A stretch of 53,041 nt of DNA from contig JAFDDB010000030.1 of NCBI GenBank assembly GCA_019311115.1, positions 1 through 53,041 of the forward strand, read 5' to 3'. The first letter of the stretch is position 1; every line of letters begins with the position of its first letter. Shown in pieces: positions 33,603 through 41,505 of the stretch. Source of the DNA: Deltaproteobacteria bacterium. GTDB lineage: Bacteria; Myxococcota_A; UBA9160; SZUA-336. A program made the position numbers and the translations under genes. The notes beneath the pieces were generated by a model. It worked only from the letters and a program-made list of their open reading frames with translations, did not search any database and was not told where the DNA came from.

Positions 33603-35066
33603 CTAGCCCGATCGGCAGCCGCGAACGACCGCGAGCGCTGCGAAGAGCCCGGCCCCGAGCAGCAGCAGCGGGACGTTCCCGAGCCGCTCGAACGGCGTGG
33701 TTCGCTCGACCGGGGAGACGTCGGCCACCAGGACGGCCGAGTCCCCCACGTCGAGGCGCGCCGCGACGGTGCCGTCGGCGCTCACGAACGCGGAGATCCC
33801 CGTCGAGGCCGCGCGCAGCATCGGCGCGCCGGCCTCGACGGCGCGCCAGCGCGCCAGCGCCAGGTGCTGCCGTGCACCGGCGCCCGCGTCGTACCAGCCG
33901 TCGTTCACCAGGTTGACGAGCAGGTCGGCTCGCACCGCCGGCCGCTGGAAGATCGCCTCGAAGCAGATCGAGACGTCGACGCGCCGGTCGCCGATCTCGA
34001 GAGCGCCGGCCTCGGCGCCCGGCTCGACGGGAAGGCTCGGGACCAGCCCGCCCAGCCCGCGGCGCACACGGGCGGGAAGCCAGCTCGGCACGGCCTCGGC
34101 CAGTGGAACCAGGCGCCGCTTCGCGTACGCCAGGTGCGGCGGCGCTCCCGGCGCGAACAGCATGGCCACCGTGCGCCAGCCTGCGCCGGTGCGCACGCGC
34201 CCCCCCGCGAGCAGCGGAGTCCCGCGTTCGTCGACCAGCGCCTGCACGGGTCCGGCCCACTCGGCGCGCCCGCGCGGATCCGCCAGGAACGCGCTCTCGG
34301 GCCAGACCCACAGGTCGGCGGGCCCGGAGGCACGGCTCAGCTCGATCAGCGTGTCCAGGTTGCGCGTCGCGAAGTCGGCGCGCGGCCGCTGCGACATCGG
34401 GAGGCCCGGCTGCACCAACGCGACGCGGACCGAGCGCGCTCTCGCGTCGGGGACGGACCCGGTGAGCGCCCCCGTCACCGCCAGCAGCAGCAGGCCCGCG
34501 GCTGCGAGCCACGCCGTGCGGCGTCCCTGCCGCAGCGACGCCTGGACGACCAGCGCCGAGAACGCCGCGAGCCAGGCACTGCATCCGTGCACGCCGAGCC
34601 CCGCGGCCAGCGGAGTGAGCGGCGAGTCGAGCTGACCGGCGGCCAGGGCCACCCACGGCAGCTGCGGGAACGCGGACGCCCACGACAGCTCGACCAGGCC
34701 CCAGCCCGCACCGACCACGGGCACGTACAGCGGCGAACCGGGCGCCACGCGCGACACCCACACCGCGAAGACGGCCGCAGCCGGGAGCGCAGAGACCGCC
34801 GCCGCGAGCCAGACCACGCCAGCCGCGAGCGCGCCCGCTCCGAAGCCGTCGACCAGCGCAACGGGGAGCCAGGGTGTGACCGCGAGCACGGTCGTGGCGG
34901 CGAAGCAGGCACCCAGGCCCGCGGCGCGCCGCGCACCGCCCGCGGCGTCTCCCGCGAGCGCCCAGAGCAGCGGCGTCAGCGCCAGCCAGGCAGCCCAGTG
35001 CAGATCGAGCGGCGGCTGGCTCGCCGCGAACAGGAAGCCCGCCAGCAGCGCCCCGAGCACGCGCAT
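33603..35066 (-). CDS. Apolipoprotein N-acyltransferase-like protein (copy 2)
   Basis: A 487-residue paralogue of Lnt. The N-terminal half has about six hydrophobic helices (LGALLAGFLFAASQPPLDLH first). The carbon-nitrogen-hydrolase domain holds the triad: Glu in LWVWPESAFL (about 255), Lys in YAKRRLVPLAEAVP (about 315) and Cys in VSICFEAIFQ (about 366). NLVNDGWYDAG and MLRAASTGISAFVS are further family features. FGEY of typical Lnt is replaced by LAEA and NDAWYG by NDGWYD. It is followed by a predicted lipoprotein gene. Whether it acylates lipoproteins or has diverged to another amine acceptor is unresolved. Confidence 0.87.
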   Translation of the reverse strand: MRVLGALLAGFLFAASQPPLDLHWAAWLALTPLLWALAGDAAGGARRAAGLGACFAATTVLAVTPWLPVALVDGFGAGALAAGVVWLAAAVSALPAAAVFAVWVSRVAPGSPLYVPVVGAGWGLVELSWASAFPQLPWVALAAGQLDSPLTPLAAGLGVHGCSAWLAAFSALVVQASLRQGRRTAWLAAAGLLLLAVTGALTGSVPDARARSVRVALVQPGLPMSQRPRADFATRNLDTLIELSRASGPADLWVWPESAFLADPRGRAEWAGPVQALVDERGTPLLAGGRVRTGAGWRTVAMLFAPGAPPHLAYAKRRLVPLAEAVPSWLPARVRRGLGGLVPSLPVEPGAEAGALEIGDRRVDVSICFEAIFQRPAVRADLLVNLVNDGWYDAGAGARQHLALARWRAVEAGAPMLRAASTGISAFVSADGTVAARLDVGDSAVLVADVSPVERTTPFERLGNVPLLLLGAGLFAALAVVRGCRSG

Positions 35067-35275
35067 GTGGTCAGCATAGCGGGCCGAAGAAGCGCGGCCG
35101 GTGAATGGAATCGGGAGGGGCCCCGTCTTACTGGACGAGTTTCCCTTCCCTCCCTCCTAGTCGAGGGTCCCCGGGGGGCTCGCCGGTGGCTCCGAAACTC
35201 CGGCGGGTCCCCCGCCTTCCATTCCGGCCCCTGCCGCGTCCCCGGACGCGTCCCCGGCTGTTGCGCCGTGCGCGC
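35067..35275. other. 209-base spacer with short repeats between lnt2 and a small exported protein gene
   Basis: No open frame was recognised. It contains a 12-bp-period direct repeat (GCGTCCCCGG at 35236-35245 and 35248-35257), a CGCCGG...CCGGCG hairpin around 35180-35210, and an imperfect inverted repeat around GAATGGA (35103) and TCCATTC (35218). It may hold the end signals of the small minus-strand gene and the start signals of lnt2, but no clear promoter hexamers were seen. Confidence 0.5.
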
Positions 35276-35599
35276 CTAGTAGTCGAGCGTGACCGAGCTG
35301 CACTGTCCGAGCGGGCGGTTCATGACGAACGCCCAGGGCTCTGCCACCATCGAGTCGAAGATCGTGCCGATCTCGGCCGGAACCGTGATGGCGCCGAGCA
35401 CGCCCATGGGAATGAACAGGGCGGTGCCCAGCAGGGCGCCCGCGAGTCCGACCGGCCGCACGAGCAGCAGATCCGTCATCTTCGGGTAGCTGCAGTTCTC
35501 GAACGAGTCCTCGAAGGTCACGGCGTGGGCCTGCATCGGCAGGGCTGCGGTCGCCGCGAGAACCAGGGTCGCTACGAAGCTACGAGCAAAGTTGCGCAT
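35276..35599 (-). CDS. Small exported protein of unknown function
   Basis: 107 residues with a clear signal peptide (ATLVLAATAALPMQAHA, cleaved near residue 26). The mature part has two cysteines (FENCSYP and LGQCSSV) that could form a disulfide, and a hydrophobic Gly/Leu-rich centre (VGLAGALLGTALFIPMG) with the look of a membrane-associated hairpin. The ribosome site AGGAGA before ATG is strong. I recall similar small proteins in other proteobacteria carrying vague or misleading names, so no function is proposed. It is transcribed alone, downstream of nagA on the same strand but separated by about 100 bases. Confidence 0.7.
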   Translation of the reverse strand: MRNFARSFVATLVLAATAALPMQAHAVTFEDSFENCSYPKMTDLLLVRPVGLAGALLGTALFIPMGVLGAITVPAEIGTIFDSMVAEPWAFVMNRPLGQCSSVTLDY

Positions 35600-35699
35600 C
35601 TGTCGCTCTCCTCATGCCGCTCCGGATCGGGTCTACGAGGCGGACTCCCTACACATCGGCAGGTACCGGCCCGACTTGATACTCGGCGCGAGGCGAACG

Positions 35700-36887
35700 T
35701 CAGGAAGCAGGCGGCTCGGACGCGACAGCGGTGCGCACACCCGACGCGTAGACGCGCAGCACCTCCCATTGCTCGGAGACCAGGACCAGATCGGCGTCGG
35801 CACCGACTCGAAGGGCTCCCTTGCGCTCCAGTCCGACGAGCCGCGCGGGCACGCTGCTGGCCATGGCGACGCAGTCCACCAGTGGCAACCCCGCCTGCTC
35901 GACGCCGATGCGCACGGCGTCGAGCAGCGAGATCATGCTGCCGGCCAGGCCTCCGCCCGGAGCGACGGCGTAGCCGCCCGGGCGCACCTCGAAGCTGAAG
36001 CCGTCCAGGTCGTACTGCCCGGGGTCGAGCCCCGCCGCGGCGGTCGCGTCGCTCACGAGCACGACGCGCGCGGGCCCGCGCAGCTCGACCAGCACGCGCG
36101 CCAGCGCGGGGTGCAGGTGCAGGCCGTCGAGCACCAGACTGCCCGAGAGCCGCTCGTCGGCCAGGAAGGCGCCGACCAGGCCCGGCTCGCTGCGCCGGTA
36201 GCCGCGCGCCTCGTCATAGGGACGGGTCGGCCAGTCGCTGGCGTTGCCCACGTGGGTCACGAAGGACAGCCCCGCCTCGACCGCGCGGCCCACCTGGTCG
36301 TACGTCGCCAGGGAATGTCCCGCCGCGACGACCGCTCCCTCGCGGACGAACTGGGGGATCGCCTCGAGCGCACCGGCGCGCTCGGGCGCCAGCGTGATCA
36401 GTCGGAGCGCTCCGCGAGCGGGCTCGAGCAACCGCTTGACGCGGTCGGGGGTGGGATCGCAGAGCACCCCGCGCGCGTGCGCGCCCGACTTCTCGGCCGA
36501 CAGGAACGGGCCCTCGACGTGGATCCCGACGACCGGGCCCGAGCCGTCCACGTCGTCCGCGAGACGCCCGATGGCCCGCTCGAGCGCGTCGGCGGGCGCG
36601 CTCACCAACGTGGCGAGCAGCGACGTCGTGCCGCGCCCCAGGTGGTAGGCGGTGGCGCGCTGGCGCTCCGCGGGATCGGCCGACGCGTACGAGGCGCCGT
36701 CGCCTCCGTTCACCTGCAGGTCGACGAGGCCCGGAAGCAGCGTCCCGTCCAGCGACTCGTCACGGTCTGCCGGCTCGACGCCCTCTTCGACGCTCGCTAT
36801 CGCGCCGTCCGCCACCGTGATGCGCACGCGCTCGCGTACTCCGGTCGGAGTCACCGCGCGGGGAACCCAGAGCCGTATCCCGCTCAC
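35700..36887 (-). CDS. nagA: N-acetylglucosamine-6-phosphate deacetylase
   Basis: A 395-residue amidohydrolase that removes acetate from GlcNAc-6-phosphate in amino-sugar and cell-wall recycling. Signatures are LPGLVDLQVNGGDGASYAS, the metal-site VVGIHVEGPFLSAEKSGAH, AAGHSLAT, THVGNAS, LDGLHLHPAL and the catalytic Asp in VLVSDATAAAG. GTG 36887 is used, and that GTGA overlaps the stop of the phosphorylase gene upstream. No nagB, nagE or repressor is adjacent, so the pathway context is incomplete here. Confidence 0.92.
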   Translation of the reverse strand: MSGIRLWVPRAVTPTGVRERVRITVADGAIASVEEGVEPADRDESLDGTLLPGLVDLQVNGGDGASYASADPAERQRATAYHLGRGTTSLLATLVSAPADALERAIGRLADDVDGSGPVVGIHVEGPFLSAEKSGAHARGVLCDPTPDRVKRLLEPARGALRLITLAPERAGALEAIPQFVREGAVVAAGHSLATYDQVGRAVEAGLSFVTHVGNASDWPTRPYDEARGYRRSEPGLVGAFLADERLSGSLVLDGLHLHPALARVLVELRGPARVVLVSDATAAAGLDPGQYDLDGFSFEVRPGGYAVAPGGGLAGSMISLLDAVRIGVEQAGLPLVDCVAMASSVPARLVGLERKGALRVGADADLVLVSEQWEVLRVYASGVRTAVASEPPAS

Positions 36888-37672
36888 CGCTCCACGAGCA
36901 TCCGCATGGCGTCGTTCGCAACCGCGATGCAGGCGTCCATGTTCTTGTCGATGTCGAGCTCCGCCGGCCCCGGCCAGGGCGTGCGGTCCGACACCACGCA
37001 GATGCAGCCCGCGCGCAGGCCGAAGAGCCCCGCCAGCGTCAGCACGGCACCGCTCTCCATCTCCATGTTCTGGACGCGCGCGGCTCGGTAGGTCTCGATC
37101 TTGTCCGCCAGCCCCGGGGGCGTGAAGCCCTCGAAGCTCATCGAGTCGATGGTGCCCCCCTCGCCCAGCACGGCGTTGCGCGCGTAGAACGCGTCGAGCG
37201 ACCAGCTGACACCCGTGGTGAAGCGAACGCCGCGGGCGCGCGCCGCCTCGACCAGCGCCGACACGACTTCGTGACTCGCGACCGCTGGATACTCCGGGGC
37301 GACGTAGCTCGTCGTCGTCCCGTCGTCGCGCACCGAGCCCGTGGTGATGACCAGGTCGCCGAGTTCGAGCTCGGGCGCGAGGCCTCCACTGTTGCCTACG
37401 CGGATCAGGTTGCGCACGCCGATCTTCGCCAGCTCCTCGACGAGGATGGCCGTGCTCGGCGCCCCGATGCCCGTCGACGCCGCGCACATGCGCACCCCGC
37501 TGGACTCGCCGGTGACGATCCGGTACTCGCGGACGTCGCAGACGGACTCGACGTCGGACCAGGCCGCGGAGATGCGCGCGACCCGCGCCGGATCGCCGCA
37601 GAGAAAGACGTTCTCGCCCAGATCCCCTCGGCGGAGTCCGGTGATCGGTTGTGCGGGCTCTTCGACTGCCAT
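36884..37672 (-). CDS. Uridine phosphorylase-like nucleoside phosphorylase
   Basis: A 262-residue PNP/UDP-family enzyme, closest by eye to E. coli Udp: FLCGDPARVARISAAW, VRMCAASTGIGAPSTAILVE, IRVGNSGGLAPELELGDLVI, TTGSVRDDGTTTSYVAPEYP, and the nucleoside-binding NMEMESGAVLTLAGL. It cleaves a nucleoside with phosphate to base and ribose-1-phosphate. The base specificity (uridine versus purine) is inferred. ATG 37672 gives the usual short N-terminus. It is coupled to nagA by a four-base overlap. A weak -10-like TATGCT precedes the gene. Confidence 0.87.
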   Translation of the reverse strand: MAVEEPAQPITGLRRGDLGENVFLCGDPARVARISAAWSDVESVCDVREYRIVTGESSGVRMCAASTGIGAPSTAILVEELAKIGVRNLIRVGNSGGLAPELELGDLVITTGSVRDDGTTTSYVAPEYPAVASHEVVSALVEAARARGVRFTTGVSWSLDAFYARNAVLGEGGTIDSMSFEGFTPPGLADKIETYRAARVQNMEMESGAVLTLAGLFGLRAGCICVVSDRTPWPGPAELDIDKNMDACIAVANDAMRMLVER

Positions 37673-37753
37673 CGCGGGAGCATAGCCGCAGCAGGGCCGG
37701 GTTCGACAGGGAGGCACTTCTGCAGGGGTCCGCGGCGTTCGCGGAAGGCCGCG

Positions 37754-37782
37754 TTGACATGGGGGGAGGCGCCGATTAGGTT
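37754..37782 (+). promoter_or_regulatory. Promoter for tRNA-Glu
   Basis: TTGACA (37754-37759), a 17-base spacer, and TAGGTT (37777-37782). The predicted start is near 37789, nine bases before the tRNA. TTAGGT with a 16-base spacer is an alternative -10. Confidence 0.6.
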
Positions 37783-37797
37783 CCCGGCTCTTCCGCT

Positions 37798-37873
37798 GGT
37801 CCCATCGTCTAGTGGCCTAGGATACCAGGTTCTCACCCTGGAGACACGGGTTCGACTCCCGTTGGGATCACCA
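37798..37873 (+). tRNA. tRNA-Glu (anticodon CTC)
   Basis: The acceptor stem GGTCCCA (37798-37804) pairs with TGGGATC (37863-37869) including one G-T pair; the anticodon stem CCAGG/CCTGG encloses TTCTCAC with anticodon CTC at 37832-37834; the T arm has GGTTCGACTCC. The discriminator is A and CCA is encoded (37871-37873). It reads GAG codons. Confidence 0.96.
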
Positions 37874-37883
37874 GCCCGACTCG

Positions 37884-37903
37884 CCGGCGCGTACTCGCGC
37901 CGG
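37884..37903 (+). terminator. Hairpin downstream of tRNA-Glu, possible terminator
   Basis: CCGGCGCG-TACT-CGCGCCGG forms a perfect 8-bp stem with a four-base loop, ten bases after the tRNA. There is no T-tract. It lies in the first copy of an imperfect direct repeat of about 31 bases that recurs immediately afterwards (about 37878-37938). Confidence 0.4.
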
Positions 37904-37938
37904 GTGCGACTCGTCGGCGCGCGTACACGCCGCGTGAG

Positions 37939-39072
37939 TCACGTCGCCGACGTGTTCGCGCCGACCGGGGCGGGACGTGCGAGCCAGCGACGGCCCAGGT
38001 CGATTCCCGGACGCTCGATGAAGCGGTAGGAGAGTTCGGCGAGCGGCGACACGACGGCCATCGTCAGCAGGAAGCAGATGACGAAGGCCAGCGTCTCCTG
38101 TCCGGCAAGGCTCTTCTCGACCGCGCGGTAGAGTGGCTGCAGCTTGTAGACCAGGAACGGGTGCAGCAGGTAGACGCTGTAGCTCGTGCGCCCGAGGAAG
38201 ACCGTGACCGGGTTGGTGACCAGCAGGTTTGTCCGGCAGGCGTGGACCGCGGTGATCGCGCCGAACACGGCGCTCCACAGCGCGAACGAGACGGGCCGCG
38301 ACGGCTCGAGACCGAGCCAGGGAATGGCCCAGTAGAGCGCGGGGACCCACGCCAGGACCGCCCACGAGAGCCACCGCAGCGTGCCCGGCGCCAGGTCGCG
38401 CACCCGGAGGTACCCGTAGTACGAGCAGATCCCCACAGCGAAGACCGGCGCGTGCGTGAGAAAGCTCATGTACACGAAGGTCACCGGAAGGTCTCCACTC
38501 GCCGTCATGATCCGGTGGGAGAAGTGACTCACCACGAGCGTCGCGGCCGCGAGGAGCATCGCGTCGCGCGGACGCAGCACCCAGCGGAAGACCAGGGGCA
38601 GCAGGGCGTAGAAGATCGCCTCGACGCCGAGCGTCCAGCCGGCCCAGACGATGCTCTCGTGACTCCCGGGAAACGGGTTGAAGGCGAAGCAGGCCGTCAG
38701 GATCACGTCTCCGACCGGCGTCGTCTCACCGAACTCGAGCCAACGCGCGACGACCCAGAAGGCGATCATCGCGTAGAAGAGCGGACACAGCCGGGCAACC
38801 CGGCGAACGAAGAACCTCTGCACGAACGACGGCTCGGTGTGCCGGCGCTGATCGTTCGTACGGAACAGCGAGAACGCGCTGAGCACGAAGAAGATCGTCA
38901 CGCCCATGCCCAGGTGGCTGCGGACGAAACCGAGGGAGTCGGGCAGGGGAACGTCGCCGATGCCCATGACGTGGAAGGCGACGATCGCCGTGGCTCCGAG
39001 GCCGCGGATCGCGTCGAGCGCACCGACGCGTCCGCGATCTGCGGCGGGACTCACCGGCCGTCCGCGCTGCAT
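37939..39072 (-). CDS. Acyltransferase family 3 membrane protein (OafA/YrhL type)
   Basis: A 377-residue protein with about ten hydrophobic helices. The N-terminal family motif is RVGALDAIRGLGATAIVAFH, with the conserved His at about residue 38, followed by FVLSAFSLFRT, RRVARLCPLFYAM and the C-terminal LGRTSYSVYLLHPFLVYKL and YRFIERP. Such proteins O-acylate surface sugars or other envelope molecules in the inner membrane; the acceptor is unknown here. ATG 39072 has no ribosome site but lies seven bases after a TATACT -10 box, so the transcript may be leaderless. It is divergent from the DUF1329 gene. Confidence 0.88.
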   Translation of the reverse strand: MQRGRPVSPAADRGRVGALDAIRGLGATAIVAFHVMGIGDVPLPDSLGFVRSHLGMGVTIFFVLSAFSLFRTNDQRRHTEPSFVQRFFVRRVARLCPLFYAMIAFWVVARWLEFGETTPVGDVILTACFAFNPFPGSHESIVWAGWTLGVEAIFYALLPLVFRWVLRPRDAMLLAAATLVVSHFSHRIMTASGDLPVTFVYMSFLTHAPVFAVGICSYYGYLRVRDLAPGTLRWLSWAVLAWVPALYWAIPWLGLEPSRPVSFALWSAVFGAITAVHACRTNLLVTNPVTVFLGRTSYSVYLLHPFLVYKLQPLYRAVEKSLAGQETLAFVICFLLTMAVVSPLAELSYRFIERPGIDLGRRWLARPAPVGANTSAT

Positions 39073-39079
39073 GGCGAGC

Positions 39080-39085
39080 AGTATA
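39080..39085 (-). promoter_or_regulatory. TATACT -10 box, possible leaderless start of the acyltransferase gene
   Basis: On the minus strand, TATACT (39085-39080) is followed by seven bases and the ATG at 39072, so transcription from this box would begin at or next to the start codon. No convincing -35 is seen 16-18 bases further upstream. Confidence 0.35.
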
Positions 39086-39175
39086 GCCCAGCGCCGAGTC
39101 CCCCCGGATCGGCTGCGCGCACACGGCGGCGCGCTACCCTGTCGGCCCGCCACGCGCTGCCACCCCGGAGCCGCC

Positions 39176-40633
39176 TTGAACCGATTCACCGCGACCGTCT
39201 TCGTCCTCGCCAGCCTGGCCACCGCTGTGACGGCGCTTCGGGCCGCGGCGGATCAGCTTCCCATTCCCGGACCGCTCGAGATCGTGGGGGCCCATCCCTG
39301 GTCGCTCCCGCCCGCGGGCGAGTGCGAGCCCGGGGGCGGCCTCGCGGCCGGGCCCTTCCAGGACGCTTCGCCGCCCCTGCCGTTCGTACCCGGCCAGGTG
39401 CTCGACATGTCGAGCCTGCCGACGCTGCGCGTCTACCTGCCCCCGGAGATCTGGGAGCACCGGGACAGCTTCTTCTTCGACGGCATGCAACTCGAGGTCG
39501 GCGCCTGCTTCGCCGACTACTCGCCGCCCGGCTTCTTCGCAGAGGCGACCGACATCTTCGGCGGGCAGGCGCGCCTGCTGCCCAACGGCGGGCTCGAGAA
39601 CCACGTGGCCGGCCTTCCCTTCCCGCCGCACCAGATTGCCGTCGCCGACGCCGACGCCGGACAGAAGTGGGCCTGGAACTTCGAGCGCCGCTACCGGGCT
39701 GGCGGCTTCCGCGGTCGGTTCCGCATCGAGGACCTGCTGGGCGAGCACTCCAAGCTCGAGCCGTTCGAGGGCGAGATCTTCCAGGTACAGCTCGGGGCGC
39801 GCGCGGACCGCCCCGCCGACGGCTACCGCTTTCCCGACTCGGAGAAGTACGCCTGGGCCGCGGGCGGCCGGTTCAGCGAGCCGTTCCTGCTGAACGACTT
39901 CGCGTGGCTGCAGTTCCGCTCGGCCGAGAGCCAGGGCGATCCGCGCCGCACCGACGACCTGCACATCTGGGTGCCGGCACTGAGCAAGATCCGCCGCGCT
40001 CCCGCCGGCGACCTGGAGGGTCTCTTCACGCCGGTCGCCAAGGTGGGTGTCGCGTCCGGCGGCAGCGACAAGGAAAAGGCCGAGGTCGAGCCGAAGCGCA
40101 GCGGTTTCGAGGGCCTCGAGCTGCGTCCCCTGCTCTACCGCTTCAGCGTGCTCGGCATCCAGGACGTTCTGACGCCGATCAACGCTCGCCGCCCGGTCTA
40201 CCCGGCCGACGACACCCACGGGTTCGGCCCGTCGGCGCTGGCCTGGTCGTCGGACCGTTGGGACGTGCGCCGTTCGCTGATCCTGGAGGGCCGACGCCGC
40301 GACGCCGAGAGCCCGGGCCGTGCTCGCGTGCGCATGTGGATCGACGTGCAGACGATGCAGCCGCTCTACTACTCGTCCTACGACGAGAACGACCGGCGCG
40401 TCGACGTCGGCTACTTCGTGGGCCGCTGGAGCGAGGGCCGCGACAAGTACCCCCGCTGGCCCGACGACGAGAAGCGGGCCGTCCGCATCGTCGACTCGGC
40501 AGGCGCGGCGTTCTTGAACCTGAAGCTCAAGAGCAGCTGGCGCCGCGAGTCCTGGGACATGATCTCGATCCCGCAGAACGACAGGCGCGTGCGGCGGTCG
40601 ATCTCGCTCCAGTCGCTGCGGAAGAGCCGCTAG
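39176..40633 (+). CDS. DUF1329 family exported protein
   Basis: A 485-residue protein with an N-terminal signal segment (FTATVFVLASLATAVTALRA). TTG 39176 is preferred, with GGAG about eight bases upstream. The body resembles DUF1329: WNFERRYRAGGFRGRFRIED, the repeated beta-strand layout, DDLHIWVPALSKIRRAPAGD and LVLEG-like SLILEGRRRDAE, ending in the basic RRSISLQSLRKSR. The family has a LolA/LolB-like fold and often accompanies RND-type exporters or aromatic/hydrophobic-compound loci. No such exporter is adjacent. Its stop codon overlaps the htpX stop on the opposite strand. Confidence 0.8.
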   Translation: MNRFTATVFVLASLATAVTALRAAADQLPIPGPLEIVGAHPWSLPPAGECEPGGGLAAGPFQDASPPLPFVPGQVLDMSSLPTLRVYLPPEIWEHRDSFFFDGMQLEVGACFADYSPPGFFAEATDIFGGQARLLPNGGLENHVAGLPFPPHQIAVADADAGQKWAWNFERRYRAGGFRGRFRIEDLLGEHSKLEPFEGEIFQVQLGARADRPADGYRFPDSEKYAWAAGGRFSEPFLLNDFAWLQFRSAESQGDPRRTDDLHIWVPALSKIRRAPAGDLEGLFTPVAKVGVASGGSDKEKAEVEPKRSGFEGLELRPLLYRFSVLGIQDVLTPINARRPVYPADDTHGFGPSALAWSSDRWDVRRSLILEGRRRDAESPGRARVRMWIDVQTMQPLYYSSYDENDRRVDVGYFVGRWSEGRDKYPRWPDDEKRAVRIVDSAGAAFLNLKLKSSWRRESWDMISIPQNDRRVRRSISLQSLRKSR

Positions 40634-41505
40634 CCCGTATAGTGCTGCAGCTTCATGACGCGCTCCTCGGTCGAGGGGTGCGTCGCCCAGAGCGACACGC
40701 GCTTGTGCGAGTGGATCTTGGCGAGCGCCATGGTGTTGTTCTCACGCGGCATGCGCACCGGGCGCGACTCCTCCAGGCGCTGCAGCGCGCGCGCCATGGC
40801 CCCAGGCGACGTGAGTCCGGCCGCACCGTGGTCGGCCCGGAACTCGCGCTGGCGCGAGAACCACGCCACGGGGATGAACGCGAAGAACATGAAGACGCTT
40901 TCGAGGAGCATGACGACGATGATGTAGCCGAAGAAGCCGAGGCCCCCGCCGCGGTCGTCGCTGCGCAGGAAGTTGTCGATCGCGTAGGCCGCCAGCCGCG
41001 CCAGGAACATGACGAGCGCGTTCGCCACGCCCATCAGGAGCGCCATGGTCACCATGTCGCCGTTCGCGATGTGCGAGATCTCGTGGCCCGCGACCGCCTC
41101 GATCTCGGCGCGGTCCATCGAGTCGAGCAGCCCGGTCGAGAACGCGACGAGCGCCTTCTCCTTGCGCGGCCCCGTCGCGAACGCGTTCGGCTCGGGGGAC
41201 TGGTACACGCCGACCTCGGGCGTGGCCGGCAGGCCCGCGTCGCGAGCCAGGCGCGCGACCATGTCGTAGACGGGGTGACCCGCCTCGACCAGCTGGATCG
41301 AGTAGGCCCGCTTGGCGATCCAGCGGCTGATCGCGAGCGAGATGAAGGCGCCGACCATGCCGAACACGCCGCAGAAGAGCGCCAGGCCCCAGACGCTCCC
41401 GCCGACCTGGATTCCCAGCAGCGGAAGCAGCACTCCGAGGATCAGGCTGACGGTCAGGACCACCGCCAGGTTCGTGGCCAGGAAGAGCACGACTCGCTTT
41501 GCCAT
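40630..41505 (-). CDS. htpX: Zinc metalloprotease HtpX
   Basis: A 291-residue M48 membrane protease involved in quality control of inner-membrane proteins. Two N-terminal transmembrane helices (5-60), the zinc site AVAGHEISHIANGD (HExxH about residue 139), two more helices, and the third ligand in FSRQREFRADHGAA. NAFATGPRKEKALVAFSTGL is another family hallmark. It starts with ATG, sharing one base with the stop of the YhcB-like gene upstream. It ends tail-to-tail with DUF1329, the two TAG stops overlapping in GCTAGC. Confidence 0.95.
   Translation of the reverse strand: MAKRVVLFLATNLAVVLTVSLILGVLLPLLGIQVGGSVWGLALFCGVFGMVGAFISLAISRWIAKRAYSIQLVEAGHPVYDMVARLARDAGLPATPEVGVYQSPEPNAFATGPRKEKALVAFSTGLLDSMDRAEIEAVAGHEISHIANGDMVTMALLMGVANALVMFLARLAAYAIDNFLRSDDRGGGLGFFGYIIVVMLLESVFMFFAFIPVAWFSRQREFRADHGAAGLTSPGAMARALQRLEESRPVRMPRENNTMALAKIHSHKRVSLWATHPSTEERVMKLQHYTG

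Noticed and set aside
36884-37672. Calling the phosphorylase MTA phosphorylase
   Set aside because: The EMES motif and the SVRDDG and GDP segments match the uridine phosphorylase type better.
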